64,000 bases of DNA from Linnemannia hyalina. Taxonomy: Eukaryota > Mortierellomycota > Mortierellomycetes > Mortierellales > Mortierellaceae. Made by a program: the position numbers and the translations under genes. Location: the NCBI GenBank assembly GCA_019671135.1, contig JAHRHY010000021.1, positions 558,001 through 622,000 on the forward strand, written 5' to 3'. This document shows, piece after piece, positions 22,262-34,679 of this stretch. Each line of letters opens with the position of its first letter. The first letter of the stretch is position 1. The notes under the pieces are model-generated. The model searched no databases and was not told where the DNA came from. It saw only the letters and a list, made by a program, of their open reading frames with translations.

Positions 22262-25200
22262 TCACCCAAGGGTGATACTGTGGCCTGATCGGTAGACCAC
22301 GCCATCCTTGCGAACCAGCAGGATCGGCACACGGTCCGATTCAAACTGCCCTTTGACACGCTTCCTGTGGAACCGGTCCTGTTGCTGATCGCCTGTTGTT
22401 GTTGCTGTGCCAGTGGGGCTACCAGATCCATCACTACCGTCTCCTACAAGCATTGAAGAACGAGATTCATCGTCATCACCATCCTCCGCATCATCCTCAT
22501 CGTCGTCCTTGGTAAAATAGAACGACGATCCCAATGACACCTCCTCAGGCACATGGGCCACCAGGATCTCGCCCGATTGGAGTTCCGTCACGGGTGCCTT
22601 GATCGTACCAAACCAGACCGACAGATCCGGGCTGAATCCTTGGCCCTTCAAAGTCATCAACCGCATGGGCAGTGTCGTATTGAACAATCCACCGCTACCG
22701 CCTGCAGAAGCGTTGCTGCCGTTGCGTTGGTGATGATGATGTTGACCGTTATGGTCGTGGTGACCGCCGTGTTGTCCATGGCCATGCAAGTTGGGCTCCA
22801 TGACTCGGAGTGCTTTGTTCTGTCCATGGCCACCGTGTCCCTTGCTGGATGACTTACTTCCGGAGCCAGAACCAGAGCCACTGTTGACCGAAATCGGACC
22901 AGGGGTTGCACGGTTTCCATAGTTTTGACCATTCAAAGAGACCTCCACGACCTTGGGCGACGGTGTCACTGGTGAACGGGGCAACGACATTGCATCCGAT
23001 CCTCCAGGCGTGCAAAAGTTGTACTGCGCGCAATCTATAATAAAAAGTGCAAAAAATGCGAACGTTAATATCACGATGTTGAATAGTATTCAACCTCATT
23101 ATAGAATAAAAACGAAAAATATAATCAAGAGGACGCACCTGTTCCAACAATGGTCCAGACAGCAGCATCAGTGACATCCTCTGTCCAGACAGAAGAGCAA
23201 CGACGCTGCTGTTGAAGAGCCTGGGCTTTGCTGCTCTCCTTAACTGGCTTCTCCTTGGCATCCGAACCGCCGTTTGACGAAGAGTGAATGTTGACATAGG
23301 TATGAACGGCAGTCTGCTGCTGCTGATGGTTGGCTACCAATGCGCTCGCCCGGATCCGTTGAGCTTCCGACTGTGTAGCACTCATACTGCTGACACGCCG
23401 CCGAGCCTTGACAGCCGCCTTGGTGGTAGCACCCGTGGACTTGATCACAACCGACGACGAAACACGTCTCTTGCGCTCAATCCGGTGTCCATCTGCCGTA
23501 GTGACCATCGATTTTTCTGCCTGGCAGGGCCCCATCCCCATAGCGCGGTCATCTGCTGCCGACCAAGCCTCCATGAGCCCTTCTGGGACATTGCTCTCAG
23601 GGACCTCGGGCACAATGTCCATCGAGAACGGGTTCGCACTTTCGCTGGCAGGAGAGGGAACCAACTTGGGGTCAGGTAAGTACCGCTTGCCCTCGTTGGC
23701 CCGCTGCATACCGACCACGTCGCCCAAGCATGCCAAGTAAGTTCCTTGTTGGAGCTTGGCATGCGAGAAGGTGGTGGCGGGAGTAGCCTGTCCGGTGATC
23801 TGGAAGGCGACCTTGTGCAACTGCGACACGGGGTCACCAATCGCCTCTTGATCGTACTCGGCAGAGGAATGACCTGCAGAGCCACCACCGAGGACCATGC
23901 TTCCCTTGTCGACCTTGCGGATGACCATCACGGGGCTGACCAGACCGGTTGAGAGGCACTGCAGGACAATGGGCTGGTTATAGTGAATAGGTATCTGAGG
24001 CGAATTCTCGGCCGGAGAGTTGATCGCAATCGCGGGAGGAGGAGGGAATCCTGGGTGACGCTGGGAGTGCTCCTGCAAGGTCTCGGTTCTGGTCTGGCCA
24101 GGCGAGACAATCCAGACGACAAATGGGTCCCATCCGCCAGTACGTGCGACAAAGCAGGTGCCTCCGTCAGTGTTGACGGGCGATGAGTCCCCCATGTTGT
24201 CCAGACTGGGCCAATCCTTCAGGTTGTTGTGTCCATAGTTCCAGGGTGCGTGGGCGGAGGCCTGAGTGGTTGTTGAGACGCCCAAATACTTTGTCGACAC
24301 TGTCTGCGATCGAATTCGGTTGAACAGTGAAACCGTAGTCCCGTGATGAATGCAAACTAAAAAGATACCAGTGGTTAATCACTACAACTCCGACATATGC
24401 ATGCACAGTCAATTATCACAACACGATACATAGATCGACTTACGTTCCATGTTCTTGATGCTTTGTCGCTTCTTGCTGGGCTTGCTAATGACCTTGATGG
24501 GCTTGCTGGCAAACGTGCCCAGCTCCAGATCGCCGGCCATCATAAACTTCACCAACACTTCGACCCTCTTGCGCTTCTCATCGGCATCGTTGATATACAG
24601 CTGCTTCGAGACACATTTGCCAGTAACAATGGGCGTAACAGTGTCGTCCTTGGTAGTCGTCCAGTCGATCACTCCTTGTTGGCTTCCGGCCTCACCGCAG
24701 ATCGACACCACCATCTTGGGAGGGATAGGAACAGGGGTGTCATCCGACAGGGGTGCAGACCACCAGTTGCTACCCAGAAGCATCGTCGTTGGGGGAGGGC
24801 ACAAGAACCGTTTCTCCGTTCCATACGACTTTTGTGCCACCTTGGATGTCAAGATCAACACTGACTTTTCGCCGCCCAATCCAGGCGTCTTGGCTGCCAA
24901 GAACCGCTTGATAATTGTCCTACAATCAATAGAAAGATATTACCATGAAGTATGTGTTAGGACTGATAGATGGTGTCACAAAAATCAACAATTAATTGTC
25001 ACAATATCCCTAGTAAAGCAAACTGAAGTAAAGAAAACGAATACATACCTCATGGCTTTGGTGGAAGGCGGCTTGAGGTCGCGAGTGAGCATGATGGGCT
25101 TGAGAGAAGCAGCGGGGCCGTAACAAACAGACTTGGAGAACTCGGTAGGCTCATCTTTATCGTCCACCATGGATGAGGTAGTCGAAATAGTACGACTACG

Positions 25201-27573
25201 AGCAGGACGGGGAGGACTGCTTGCGTTCGAAGAAGTGGCCGCAGGGGAGCAAGAGACAGCCTCGTTCGAACGACGCTTCCTCGCCATCTTAGGTGCAAAT
25301 GGGACGCTTCCACTAGGGCTTCCATTAACACTTCCACCAGGAGTGTTGGGCGTATCTCCGATGGATCCATCCCTAAAGACGTTGCGGATACCGTCATGAT
25401 CATGGTCAATATCCGGGGTGGCGACCATCTCCATCTTGACGTTCTTGAGCTCGTCCTGGTAAGTCGAAAAGTAACTCGGCTTGACTTCGACGTTGTGGGG
25501 GTCGATATGGTCTGGGGAGTGACAGAACGAGTCGCGGTGTTTGATAGCTGTTGGGTTGGAGATGGTCGAGGTCTTGTCCAAGAAGGTCATGTCGCTGCCG
25601 GTCATATCACCTAAGCCGCGAGCAATGTCCATGGGTGTGACTGTTTCCACGGGCGCCTGCATCGAGTCCGTTGAGTTCCTGAACATGCGGTGGCCGACCT
25701 CGCTGAGCGAACCCAGCGAGGACGGAGACGACGCGCTCGAGGCCTGCATGTCCATGAACGAACCCATTGAGGTATCCGTCTGGATCGAGGCCCGGCTCCG
25801 ATCGTGCGAACTCAAGATGAATGGGCTGTTTTGGTACAGAATCGAGCCTGGGCTGCCCAATGCCTCTCCAAAGGCTGGAGAGAAAAAGGCGGGCGTTAGA
25901 GGTGCAGTCATATTCGCCGTCGTCGGCGAAAGAGGCGCCGAGGTCGTGTCTGTTGTCTCGCGCCCTTCGTTTCCAAACCGAAAGTCGCCATTCCTGACAT
26001 CACCGCTAAGACGGAATGAGCTCGACCGTCCTGAAATGTCGACATGGAGGTCGCTGGGTCGCTTGGTGATGGTGCGAACTGGTGGCATGGCGTTGTTTTT
26101 GGCGTTCATAGCGTGTGTCGAAAAGGGGTGAATGCTGGAGGCGTGGATACCCTGCTGCTGCTGCTGTTGGAGTTGTTGTTGTTGCTGGGAGAGCTGTAAC
26201 GACTCTTGTTGGTGGTGTAATTGCATCTGCTGCTGCTGCAGGTGGGCACGTTGCCGCATAGGTTTCTCCTGCTTGATCATGTCAGAGAGGTTGGGCGAAG
26301 ACGAGTGTCGGAAGTGCCCCTTCATGTCTGAGCTCATCTGTGGTTGTTGCTGCTGCTGCTGTTGCTGCTGTTGTTGCTGTTGTTGGTGGAACAGCATGTC
26401 CTCAAACTGCTGCTGGTGTGTGGTGCCTCCCATGGATAGTGGACGCGAGTGACCAAAAGGGTGGTTCTGATGCAGCGAGTCTTCATCCATGTGCTGGGGT
26501 GGGTGCGGGTGGAAGGGAAGCTGAAAGGACGAGGTCTGATCTTGGGCAAACATGAATGGGTGAGTCTGCTGCTGCGACTGTGGCTGTGACTGAGATGTGG
26601 GGGAGTGTCTGCTGAAGACCGACGTTGGGTGTTGCTGTGACGAAGACGAAGTCGAGACTGGGAGAGGTTGAGACAGGTCCATGGGAGCAGCAAACGCTTG
26701 ATCTTGAAACGGATGTTGAGGCATGGACTGCTGCAGCAGTTGTTGTTGCATATGCTGTTGATGATGTTGCTGCTGTTGCAAATGTAGATGTTGTTGTTGT
26801 TGCTGTTGGTGGTGTTGCTGCTGCTGCGATTGCAGTTGGGGCTGTTGCTGTTGCTGTCCCTGTTGCTGCATCGTTGGCAATGGTTGAGCCAGGGTGTTGG
26901 AAAGGGTTGCAGAGGCTGAGGCCTTGAGCCGGTTCATATACTGAGGCTTGAGGGCCATGTTCAGGTTGATCAATTCTGCCGCATCCATGGTAGACGATGA
27001 GGAGAAGAGCGAGGGAGAGTTGCTGTTGCTGGCTTTATGCTCCATGTTAATGCTAGAGCCGAGACCTAGACTGGCGATATGGCCGTGGCTGTTGGTGTCA
27101 GGAGACCCGTGGGCGCTGGCGGTCTGGCCGTTGTTGCTGTTGCCGCTCTGAAAGGATGTATCCATGATGCCTTGGGCTGAGCTGGTATCGAGAGTGGGCC
27201 CCGTTATAACGGTGCTCGAGGAGGTCGTGTCAAAGATGGTTGAAACGGGCGCTGCCATGCCTGGAGGAAACCCGAAATCATTGGAAGCGAACTCTGTGTG
27301 ATCAATAGGGAAAGAGTCAGCCTGTCCGTTAAAGGAGAACATGGTGTCGAAGCCGAGCGAGGTCAGGTTGTTGTAGTCGTTGGACGATTGAATCCAGTCA
27401 GGGGTCAGCGTTGAGCCTGCATCCATGGCACTAGAGAAAAGACCATCCTGGTCACCTGCGCCTGAGCTGGAGCGCTGGAGCTGTGTCAATTGATGAGAGT
27501 GGGGCATCTGAGTAGAGGAAGGGCTTGGAGGTAACAACTGGTTTTCCATCGACCGTGCTTGGATATCGGCCAT
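22262..27573 (-). CDS. CSL-family (CBF1/RBP-J/Su(H)/LAG-1) transcription factor
   Basis: Four exons on the minus strand: 27573-25049, 24919-24444, 24356-23139, 23034-22262 (1663 aa). Junctions keep frame with GTATGT, GTAAGT and GTGCGT donors. The CSL core starts near residue 820. The N-terminal Rel-like domain has KVAQKSYGTEKRFLCPPP (from about 868), the DNA-contact signature of the family. The beta-trefoil domain has LCIHHGTTVSLFNRIRSQTV (about 1000), almost the RBP-J sequence. The C-terminal IPT-like domain holds LMTLKGQGFSPDLSVWFG. CSL proteins bind GTGGGAA-like sites; fungi lack Notch but keep CSL (Cbf11 and Cbf12 in fission yeast, linked to lipid metabolism, cell cycle and adhesion). The first ~820 residues are Gln/Ser-rich with many polyQ tracts and fit the long fungal class like Cbf12. 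The stop is TGA. Its upstream side opens into an 11.5-kb gene-free region. Confidence 0.94.
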
Positions 27574-27820
27574 CTATTCTGGGGTGAGACCAACCGCGCA
27601 GAGAGAAGTGGAAGATGAAGAGGTCTGGCTGGAGAGTTTGAAAAGGAAGAAGGAAGGCTAGGATCCGATATAACAGGTTACAAGAAAAGGGGATTGCCAG
27701 AAAGCACTAAGGGGAACTAGAAGATCAATAGACAGAAGAGAAAAGGTGATAAAAGGAGTCGAGCAAATACATTAGCTTGACATGTTCTTTTCGTTTGGTG
27801 GGTTGTGTGGGCTGCTGCAA

Positions 27821-27881
27821 AAGAAGGAAAGAAGGAAAGAAGGAAAGAAAGAAGGAAGGAAAGAAGGAAGGAAAGAAAGAA
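27821..27881. repeat. (GGAAA/GGAAG)n purine microsatellite
   Basis: Imperfect GAAGGAAA repeats over about 60 bases, about 250 bases upstream of the CSL start codon, so probably in its promoter or 5' UTR. Confidence 0.7.
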
Positions 27882-28282
27882 GTATGAAATGGTCGGATAA
27901 GAAAGAGCCGAGGGGGAGGCTAAAAGAAGGCGATTGGACACAACAGTGAGGGAATGAGAGACAACACTTTTGAGCCGAGAGGTGGATCCGCCGACAAAGA
28001 AGGAAGGAAGGAAAGGTTCTCCCTTTCGTTGAACAATTTTCTTTTTAACCGCTCACGTCAACAACGAATAAAGGATACCATCCATTTTTTAACATGGCAC
28101 GAACGAAACACACACACGCGCACACTCATGCACCTACAACAAGATGCTGTCGGTAAAGGCTGGGCGAGTAAATGATGAAGATAGCCAAATTCAGCAAGAA
28201 ACGCCAGCGAAAGAAAGTCAAGAAGAAAAGTGAGATGAGAGAGATAATGAGATGAAGAGAGGAAAGATGGGAGGCGGTGAGT

Positions 28283-28317
28283 GGATAGGAGAGGATAGGA
28301 GAGGATAGGAGAGGATA
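28283..28317. repeat. Tandem repeat, 10-bp unit GGATAGGAGA, about 3.5 copies
   Basis: Perfect 10-bp period within a longer purine-rich tract upstream of the CSL gene. Confidence 0.75.
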
Positions 28318-31300
28318 AAATGGATCGTCGTCGGATGACACGGTGATGGATATCTGTCCAGCCCGAATAAGGGATTAGAGCAAGAAAGAATACCCGAGGA
28401 GAAGGAATTGGATGTGGATGGCGATGAGAGGTGGTAGTGGAAGGAGGAGGTTAAGGAGGAAGGAAGAGAAGAAGAAAGAATGCGAGATAAAAAAAAAAAA
28501 GTGAAGAAAGAGACAGAGAGAGGAGAAAAGGATGAAAGGGCGAAAGAAAGAGAAATGACGAGGGAAGGTTTGAAAGGGATGATAATCGAGGGAGAGGAAC
28601 TAAACAAGAATGGACGCCCATATCGAAACACCGCTCACCGTACACACATGTACAACAAGTATAAGATCACAGAGGCGAGGATGAGACGGGAAGGGAGGTG
28701 GAGGAGGGTTTACTGACCTGGTATCAAGAGCAGAACAAAGTTGGAAGAGAGAGGATGGACCGATGGAGAGAGAGAGGACGAAATAGAGCGCAGGGGCCAG
28801 GACAAACAATCGGTCGGAGAGATAGAGAAGGAGAGAAGGAAGCTAATTGAAAATCGATAGAGAATAGAGCGGGGGAGGAGGGGATTATGAGCGTTAATGT
28901 GATGGTCAATGGCATGTACGCGGGGTGACAGTGAGGCAAGGTGGGAATTGAATCAGTGTGTAATAGTAAACAAAGGGGATTGAGAGAAAGGGGAAATACG
29001 ATAAATAACAAAAGGAGGAAAGAAAAGGGGATGAAGGACTAAAAAAGATGTTGAGGAGGTGGAGTTGTTGCTGTTGTTGTTGTTGTTGCTACTGTTCGCT
29101 GCTGTCGAGGCTGTATCGATGTGCGACGAGACATGTAAGACTGACAGAAAGAAACACTTTGCAAAAAGACAAGAGACATGCTCAACCAGCATCATCGCTA
29201 CCATCCTTCGCCACGGTAGGATGTGGAGAGACACATTGGACAATGTATCGGGCATTTTTAAAAAGGACGCGACGGTACCCATAAGGTTGAAGGAGTAATA
29301 ATGCGAACAGGAAATGGGAGGACACACTCACAACCCACATCAACCCTCAACTCATAAAAACGGAGGAGGGAGATGGAGAGTGTCAAGATATAAAAAAAGG
29401 GACGGGTAGGACAAGATTGGCCAGGCTGGTATACACATCACATACGGAAACTCGAGGAAGGAGAGGGGGAGGAGAGGGAAACAGAGCGTGTACGTGTGTG
29501 CGAGAGAGAGGAAAGAAGGGAAGAAGGGAGAAAGAGGAAGAGGAAGAGGAGGTTGGAGGTGTGTGCATTGTCGATTGGTAAAAAAGGTAAAGTAACAGTA
29601 ACGATAATGATAATCGTCGAAAGAGTAGCAACAACGACAAGGGAGGAGGATACGAAAGAAGGAGAGCAGGAGAAGGAGGATGGAGATCCACCGGAAAAAA
29701 AATCTCTCTCGCGCGAAGAGGTCGATTAGCTGTTGCCATCACCTTTCTCCAATTGAACAAGGTGTTCCCTTGAAGACGTGTCAAAATGCCACCAGGCATT
29801 GGCGTCTCTTTTTACTTCGTGGACACACAAAACACACGTCTACTTCTCCTCCACTTTGCTCTGCATGGCATGGCATGGCGTCGCTTGAAAAGAGGGACAT
29901 CCCATTCCATCAGCAGTAACAAACACTTTCAATTGATTGATACACACTCTGCCATACTAACCCTTCCCAAAAGTAAACCCCAAAGGAAAGACACAAAGAG
30001 AAAAGCAAAAAGAGTCGGGGCGCATGCAGCCCCAAAGGTTGAAATACCATACACACCAGTGAGTACAATTGAAAAGTAGATGGGTATCAATCCACCGTCT
30101 TCTGATATCAAAAGAGTAATAAATAAATAAATAAAATACAAGGGGGGAGAAGGGTGTAGCAATGCCCCTTTCCGTCACCTTCACGCGTAGACAAAAGGAA
30201 AAAAAGGAGGTTTCCGAGCAAAAAAAAAGACAGCAACAACAACATCAACAACAACAGCAACGAGCGAGGGAAGACAAAGGAAGGGAGGAGAGGCAAGTGA
30301 AAAAGAACAAAAGAAAGCGAGAAGGAAAAAGGAGAAATAAAAGGGACCAGGAACCACCCAAAACAAACATCAGTGCACTCCTTTTCTTCCTCGCTTCTGC
30401 CAGTTTTCCATTCTCTTCTGCGTTGCCTACTCAAATCCAGACAGTGAGTAACGCGCCTTTTTTTCTTCATTCTTTCTGCTCTTTCCTGTTCACAATGAGA
30501 ATCGTTTCTCTAGCAGATGAACACGGCCCATCGACATAATATATGAAAGCAGGAGAGGTGCACCAAGGTAAAAAGGGAAGGGAGAGGGTGCGAGCGGGGT
30601 CGTGTAGAAAAGGATATGAACTGAATGGATCGAAGCCAAACGGTAGGAGATTGTGCGATTGGACCAGACTGAAATTGACAAAAGGGGGGGAAGAGGGGAG
30701 CAAGGAGGGAAGGAAGGGATGAAGGATGGCAAGAAGGAAGAGAATGCAGTGCCTTCCCTACCCTTATTGGATGAATATAAAGAACTTCATCTGCAATGAA
30801 CGTAAGCCCAATAAAAGACAAATGATCCAGATGGAACCCCATGTTCCATTGAACGAGAAGTGGTTGGTGATGATATATGAGAACAAGGGGTCGGCCAGGG
30901 GTGTGCTTGGAAAGGTTCTCAATTGATTCCCGTCGTTCTCCGTTGCAACCTCTCCTCGCGCGCAAAGCCAGTTGATGTTGTTATTTTGGTCCGTCAAAAA
31001 TATGCCAATGGCGCTGGCTGACCAGTCTTCGCTGCCGTGTTTGAAATGAAGCAAAGAAAAACATTGGCTCTGATGTTGGCTCTGATGCTGTGCAACCATA
31101 GCCCTTGACCCACCCATCCACGTAATAAACTCTTTCTCGCCTTCCCTCTGTCTGGATGTCTCTCCTTCCCCCCCTCCTGTTCATTTCCATGCTTGCACAT
31201 ACAAGTTTTGTTGATGCAGTGTCTCTTTTCCCTTGCCCTCTTGCGTTTTTTTTGTGCGAGCCCACCTGTGGCCAAAGGCTGGAGGAAGGAAGACGAAGCA

Positions 31301-33478
31301 CAGGAGAGTGATAGATAGGAAAAGGGACGGAAAGAGAGAGGCAGCGCATAGTAGGCAAGGGGTGCACACATTACAGGAGTGAAATGGGTGATGACCTCAA
31401 GAAGCGAGGGGAAACAGTGATCCACCCTTCCACATTACCTGCAACCCCTTTTGTGCTCCTCTTCCTGCGCATGTTCGTGTCCTCCCAGGTAGACATTCCA
31501 TCCCATGGTCTATTGTCGTTTGAAGCATACCTGCAAACCGTGTCAACAACAACAACAACCACAAGGCAAAAGAAGGTTGTAGAAAAAGAAAAAAAAAGTA
31601 GGGCAATCGTCCTCTCGACCCTTTGATCCATATATAAATAAGAACACGCAAAAAAAAAAGGGTAACTCAAGGGGGATAGAAAAGAAGGAGAAGGAACAAA
31701 GGACGGGGTGAAGTTCAAAGGAAAAAGTAGGGAGTGAAATGTGGAGAGGTCTGTAGCCTGCCTGCGGTCATCCTCTTTGTTTTCCCTCGGTCTGGACGAT
31801 ATTTGGTCACAAAGGGGTATGAGTAGGGTTCAGGAGATGACAAGGAGGAGGGAGGAGAAAGAGACGACCGATAAACCACACTGTCTTCAACGAAACGCCA
31901 ACATGGCGTCGCCTGCAAGTCGTTGATGTCCGAAGTAGGGGGCTTGAACAGGATTCGGTTGATTATCTGGTGGTGGCGTTGTTTGAATTACCTTGTTCGC
32001 GGTACCAAATAAGAGCGAGCGTGGCAGGGCAGTAGATCCTAGGAACAAGACCCCGTTGAAGAAGAGTTACAGGTAAGTACGATTTCTTTGATAGAGTAGG
32101 TAGAGCATGAGCTTGTATGAAAAAGGCAAAGCCCGAAGAAGGAAAAAGGGCCGACGGTTGAATTGGATTGGATGTCGTCAGAAGTTCGGTTGGACATATG
32201 TTTGGATGTATAATTTGATTGTACTGTATTCAACAGGGTCTTGTTGCAAGGTTGCTGGTATTTGTTGCTGTTGTGTTTTGTTGGTGCTCTCAGTCTTGTT
32301 TGTTTGCTCACTTGTTTTCGTTGTTTTGTATTTGAGTTGGCGTGTCTTTCGTTGTTTCTTCTTTTTTTTTGATTGTGGAATTGGAGAGAGAGGAGAGAGA
32401 GGTGAAGACAGTAACGAAGGAGAAACAAGGTAAACGGTGGAGAGAAAAGGAAAGAGAACGACAGGGGGATAGAAGGAGAATTTGGAGGCAATGTGCGTGG
32501 GCTGATGTACGATAATCTGGTCTTCTTCCGTTGTGAGTAATGAGTGAATGAATGGATATGTGTATGAACAACATACTCTTTCTGGTTGTTGTTGGTCGTG
32601 TGTTGTGTTGAGTTGAGTTGAGTTTGTAACGCAGGTTGTTGTGTCCGGGTCACCGTGTCGATCAAAGGAAAGAATGAAGTCTGAGTATGGATGTAGAGTT
32701 CGTAATAACAGAAGCAGAGCGAGTTCAATTGAGATCGTCAGTCCTTCCTTGCTCTCCTTTGCCTTTGCCCTTATTGCTATGGTTGGCTTTTGGTATAGGT
32801 CGTTGTATCGATGTTGTTGATTGTGAGGGAGGAATTGGATGCAAAGAAAGTGTGGAGAGGAAGGAAAAAGAGAGAGGAAAGAAAGTCGAGCGCACCTTCC
32901 CTCTCCAATAGAACAACTGATGAGATAAAAAAGGGGCATCCTCACTCCTTGTCATCATACACAAACATCCAAAGACTCGTCAACCGCCACCAATCTTTGT
33001 CCATGGGTGTATTGTATATGGTGCAAAGCAAATTCATACACACACTTGTATACAAACAAGCTTGGCAAGATACACTTGTTTTACGTCCGTATAACTATGT
33101 GTGAGGTTTCTTTCGCTTGCACGGGGTCATTGCAGCCAGTCAGTGGGGAACAATGGAAAATAAAGGGGGGGGGGGAAGGGTGCTGGTGTATGAGTGTTCT
33201 ATGTTGCGCTGATTGAGCGAATCCGGAGTAAAAAAAATGGAGTAAGGGGAGGTGGGGGTTGGGACGTTCCTGATTCCTGATCGTGATTTGCTGTTACCTT
33301 TGTTGCTTGATTGGGCGGCAATGGATGCGTTTGAGTGAATTAGAAGACGGGGTAGAGTAAGAGAGTAGGGAGTGACATGGACCGGAGGTGTTACAGGGTT
33401 GCTTTGTCTTCTTGGATTGAGTGAGTAAATAAGAGCACTGTGAAGAATGAGGGAGTGAGGGAGTGAAGGGGTATGATG

Positions 33479-33516
33479 TATGAGTGAGTGAGTGAGTGGG
33501 TGAGTGAGCGAGTGAA
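33479..33516. repeat. (GAGT)n microsatellite
   Basis: Nine to ten imperfect GAGT units within a GA-rich tract of the gene-free region. Confidence 0.7.
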
Positions 33517-34658
33517 GTATGAATGAGAAGGAGTGAGAGAAAGAGAGAGGGAACGAGAAGAGTGGGACGAGAGGGAAGGAGAAGGAGAGGAAGACAAGGA
33601 AAGAAAAGAGTAAAGAGAAGAAAGAAAGAGTGAATTAAGTGGCCTGTCTGTTTTATTTCCACGGCTGTAGGGACGTGTAAGACTGGAGTAAGGAGAGAGC
33701 CACAAAATTGTTTGTCTAACGCCACTTCATACACACTTGCGGTGTATTCTCGTCTCCTACTGGAGAGAGAACATAAAGGACCGATCTCAGCGCACACCAC
33801 AGAGAGCAAAAAGAAGAGCTAAATGCAAGGGTTAAAGGTAGAAGAACAAAGAGAAGATGACATGGCGGACCAATTGAACGATGTATTGGTATTATTTAGA
33901 CGAGCCTATCTTACACACACATCCTTCGCTTCATTCTCTTTCACGACCCAATACCTCACGCCATCACAGACCATAGTGTATTTACTGCCTACTCTTACTC
34001 TATCATTATATCTGATCAAGTTTAATTGGACCATGGTCTTAAGGAAAGAACGCATTTGATTGAGCATTGGAACGGTCAAAGCTTCATAACGTCCATTCTT
34101 CTCATCGTTAACGCAAATTAAGAAACAACAAAAGAACCAAATATCGACAACAAAACACATTTCCACCGAGTCAACGTTTTTTGCTTGTATGAACAAGCAA
34201 AGCATGTTCGAAGCTCCCTTGGACCTTCGCCCATTGCCTGTTGCTTTTTGTTTCCTTGGCAGTCTGTGGTCTGTCGGTCTTGTGTTTTGACATTTTATTC
34301 GTGTGTTTGCGAATGAAAAAAAAAAAAAAAAAATAGTGGCTCGGTGGAATGGATTTGAAATAATAAAATGCTAATTATTATGGATCCTCTCCTATACTTT
34401 CGGTCAACTCCTTCAACAAGACACAACGACAAGAACAAACCTTCGAGCTTTCCATTCATTCTTTCTGTCACTCTCTCTCTCGCTAGCCTTTGCATTGAGT
34501 AGGAGGTTGGGGAAATGAAAGGCAGAGGAACAAGATTGGTTACGCTGGACGCCTGTAGCTGTAATTGCAATACATGAACAGTGTTACACACCTGCGGGGT
34601 AGGGTAATCAATCCTTGCTTCTGGTACTGCCGATCATCCTATTCGTTCACTTGCGACC

Positions 34659-34679
34659 CTCTCTCTCTCTCTCTCTCTC
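34659..34679. repeat. (CT)n microsatellite
   Basis: About ten CT dinucleotides in the gene-free region. Confidence 0.8.
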
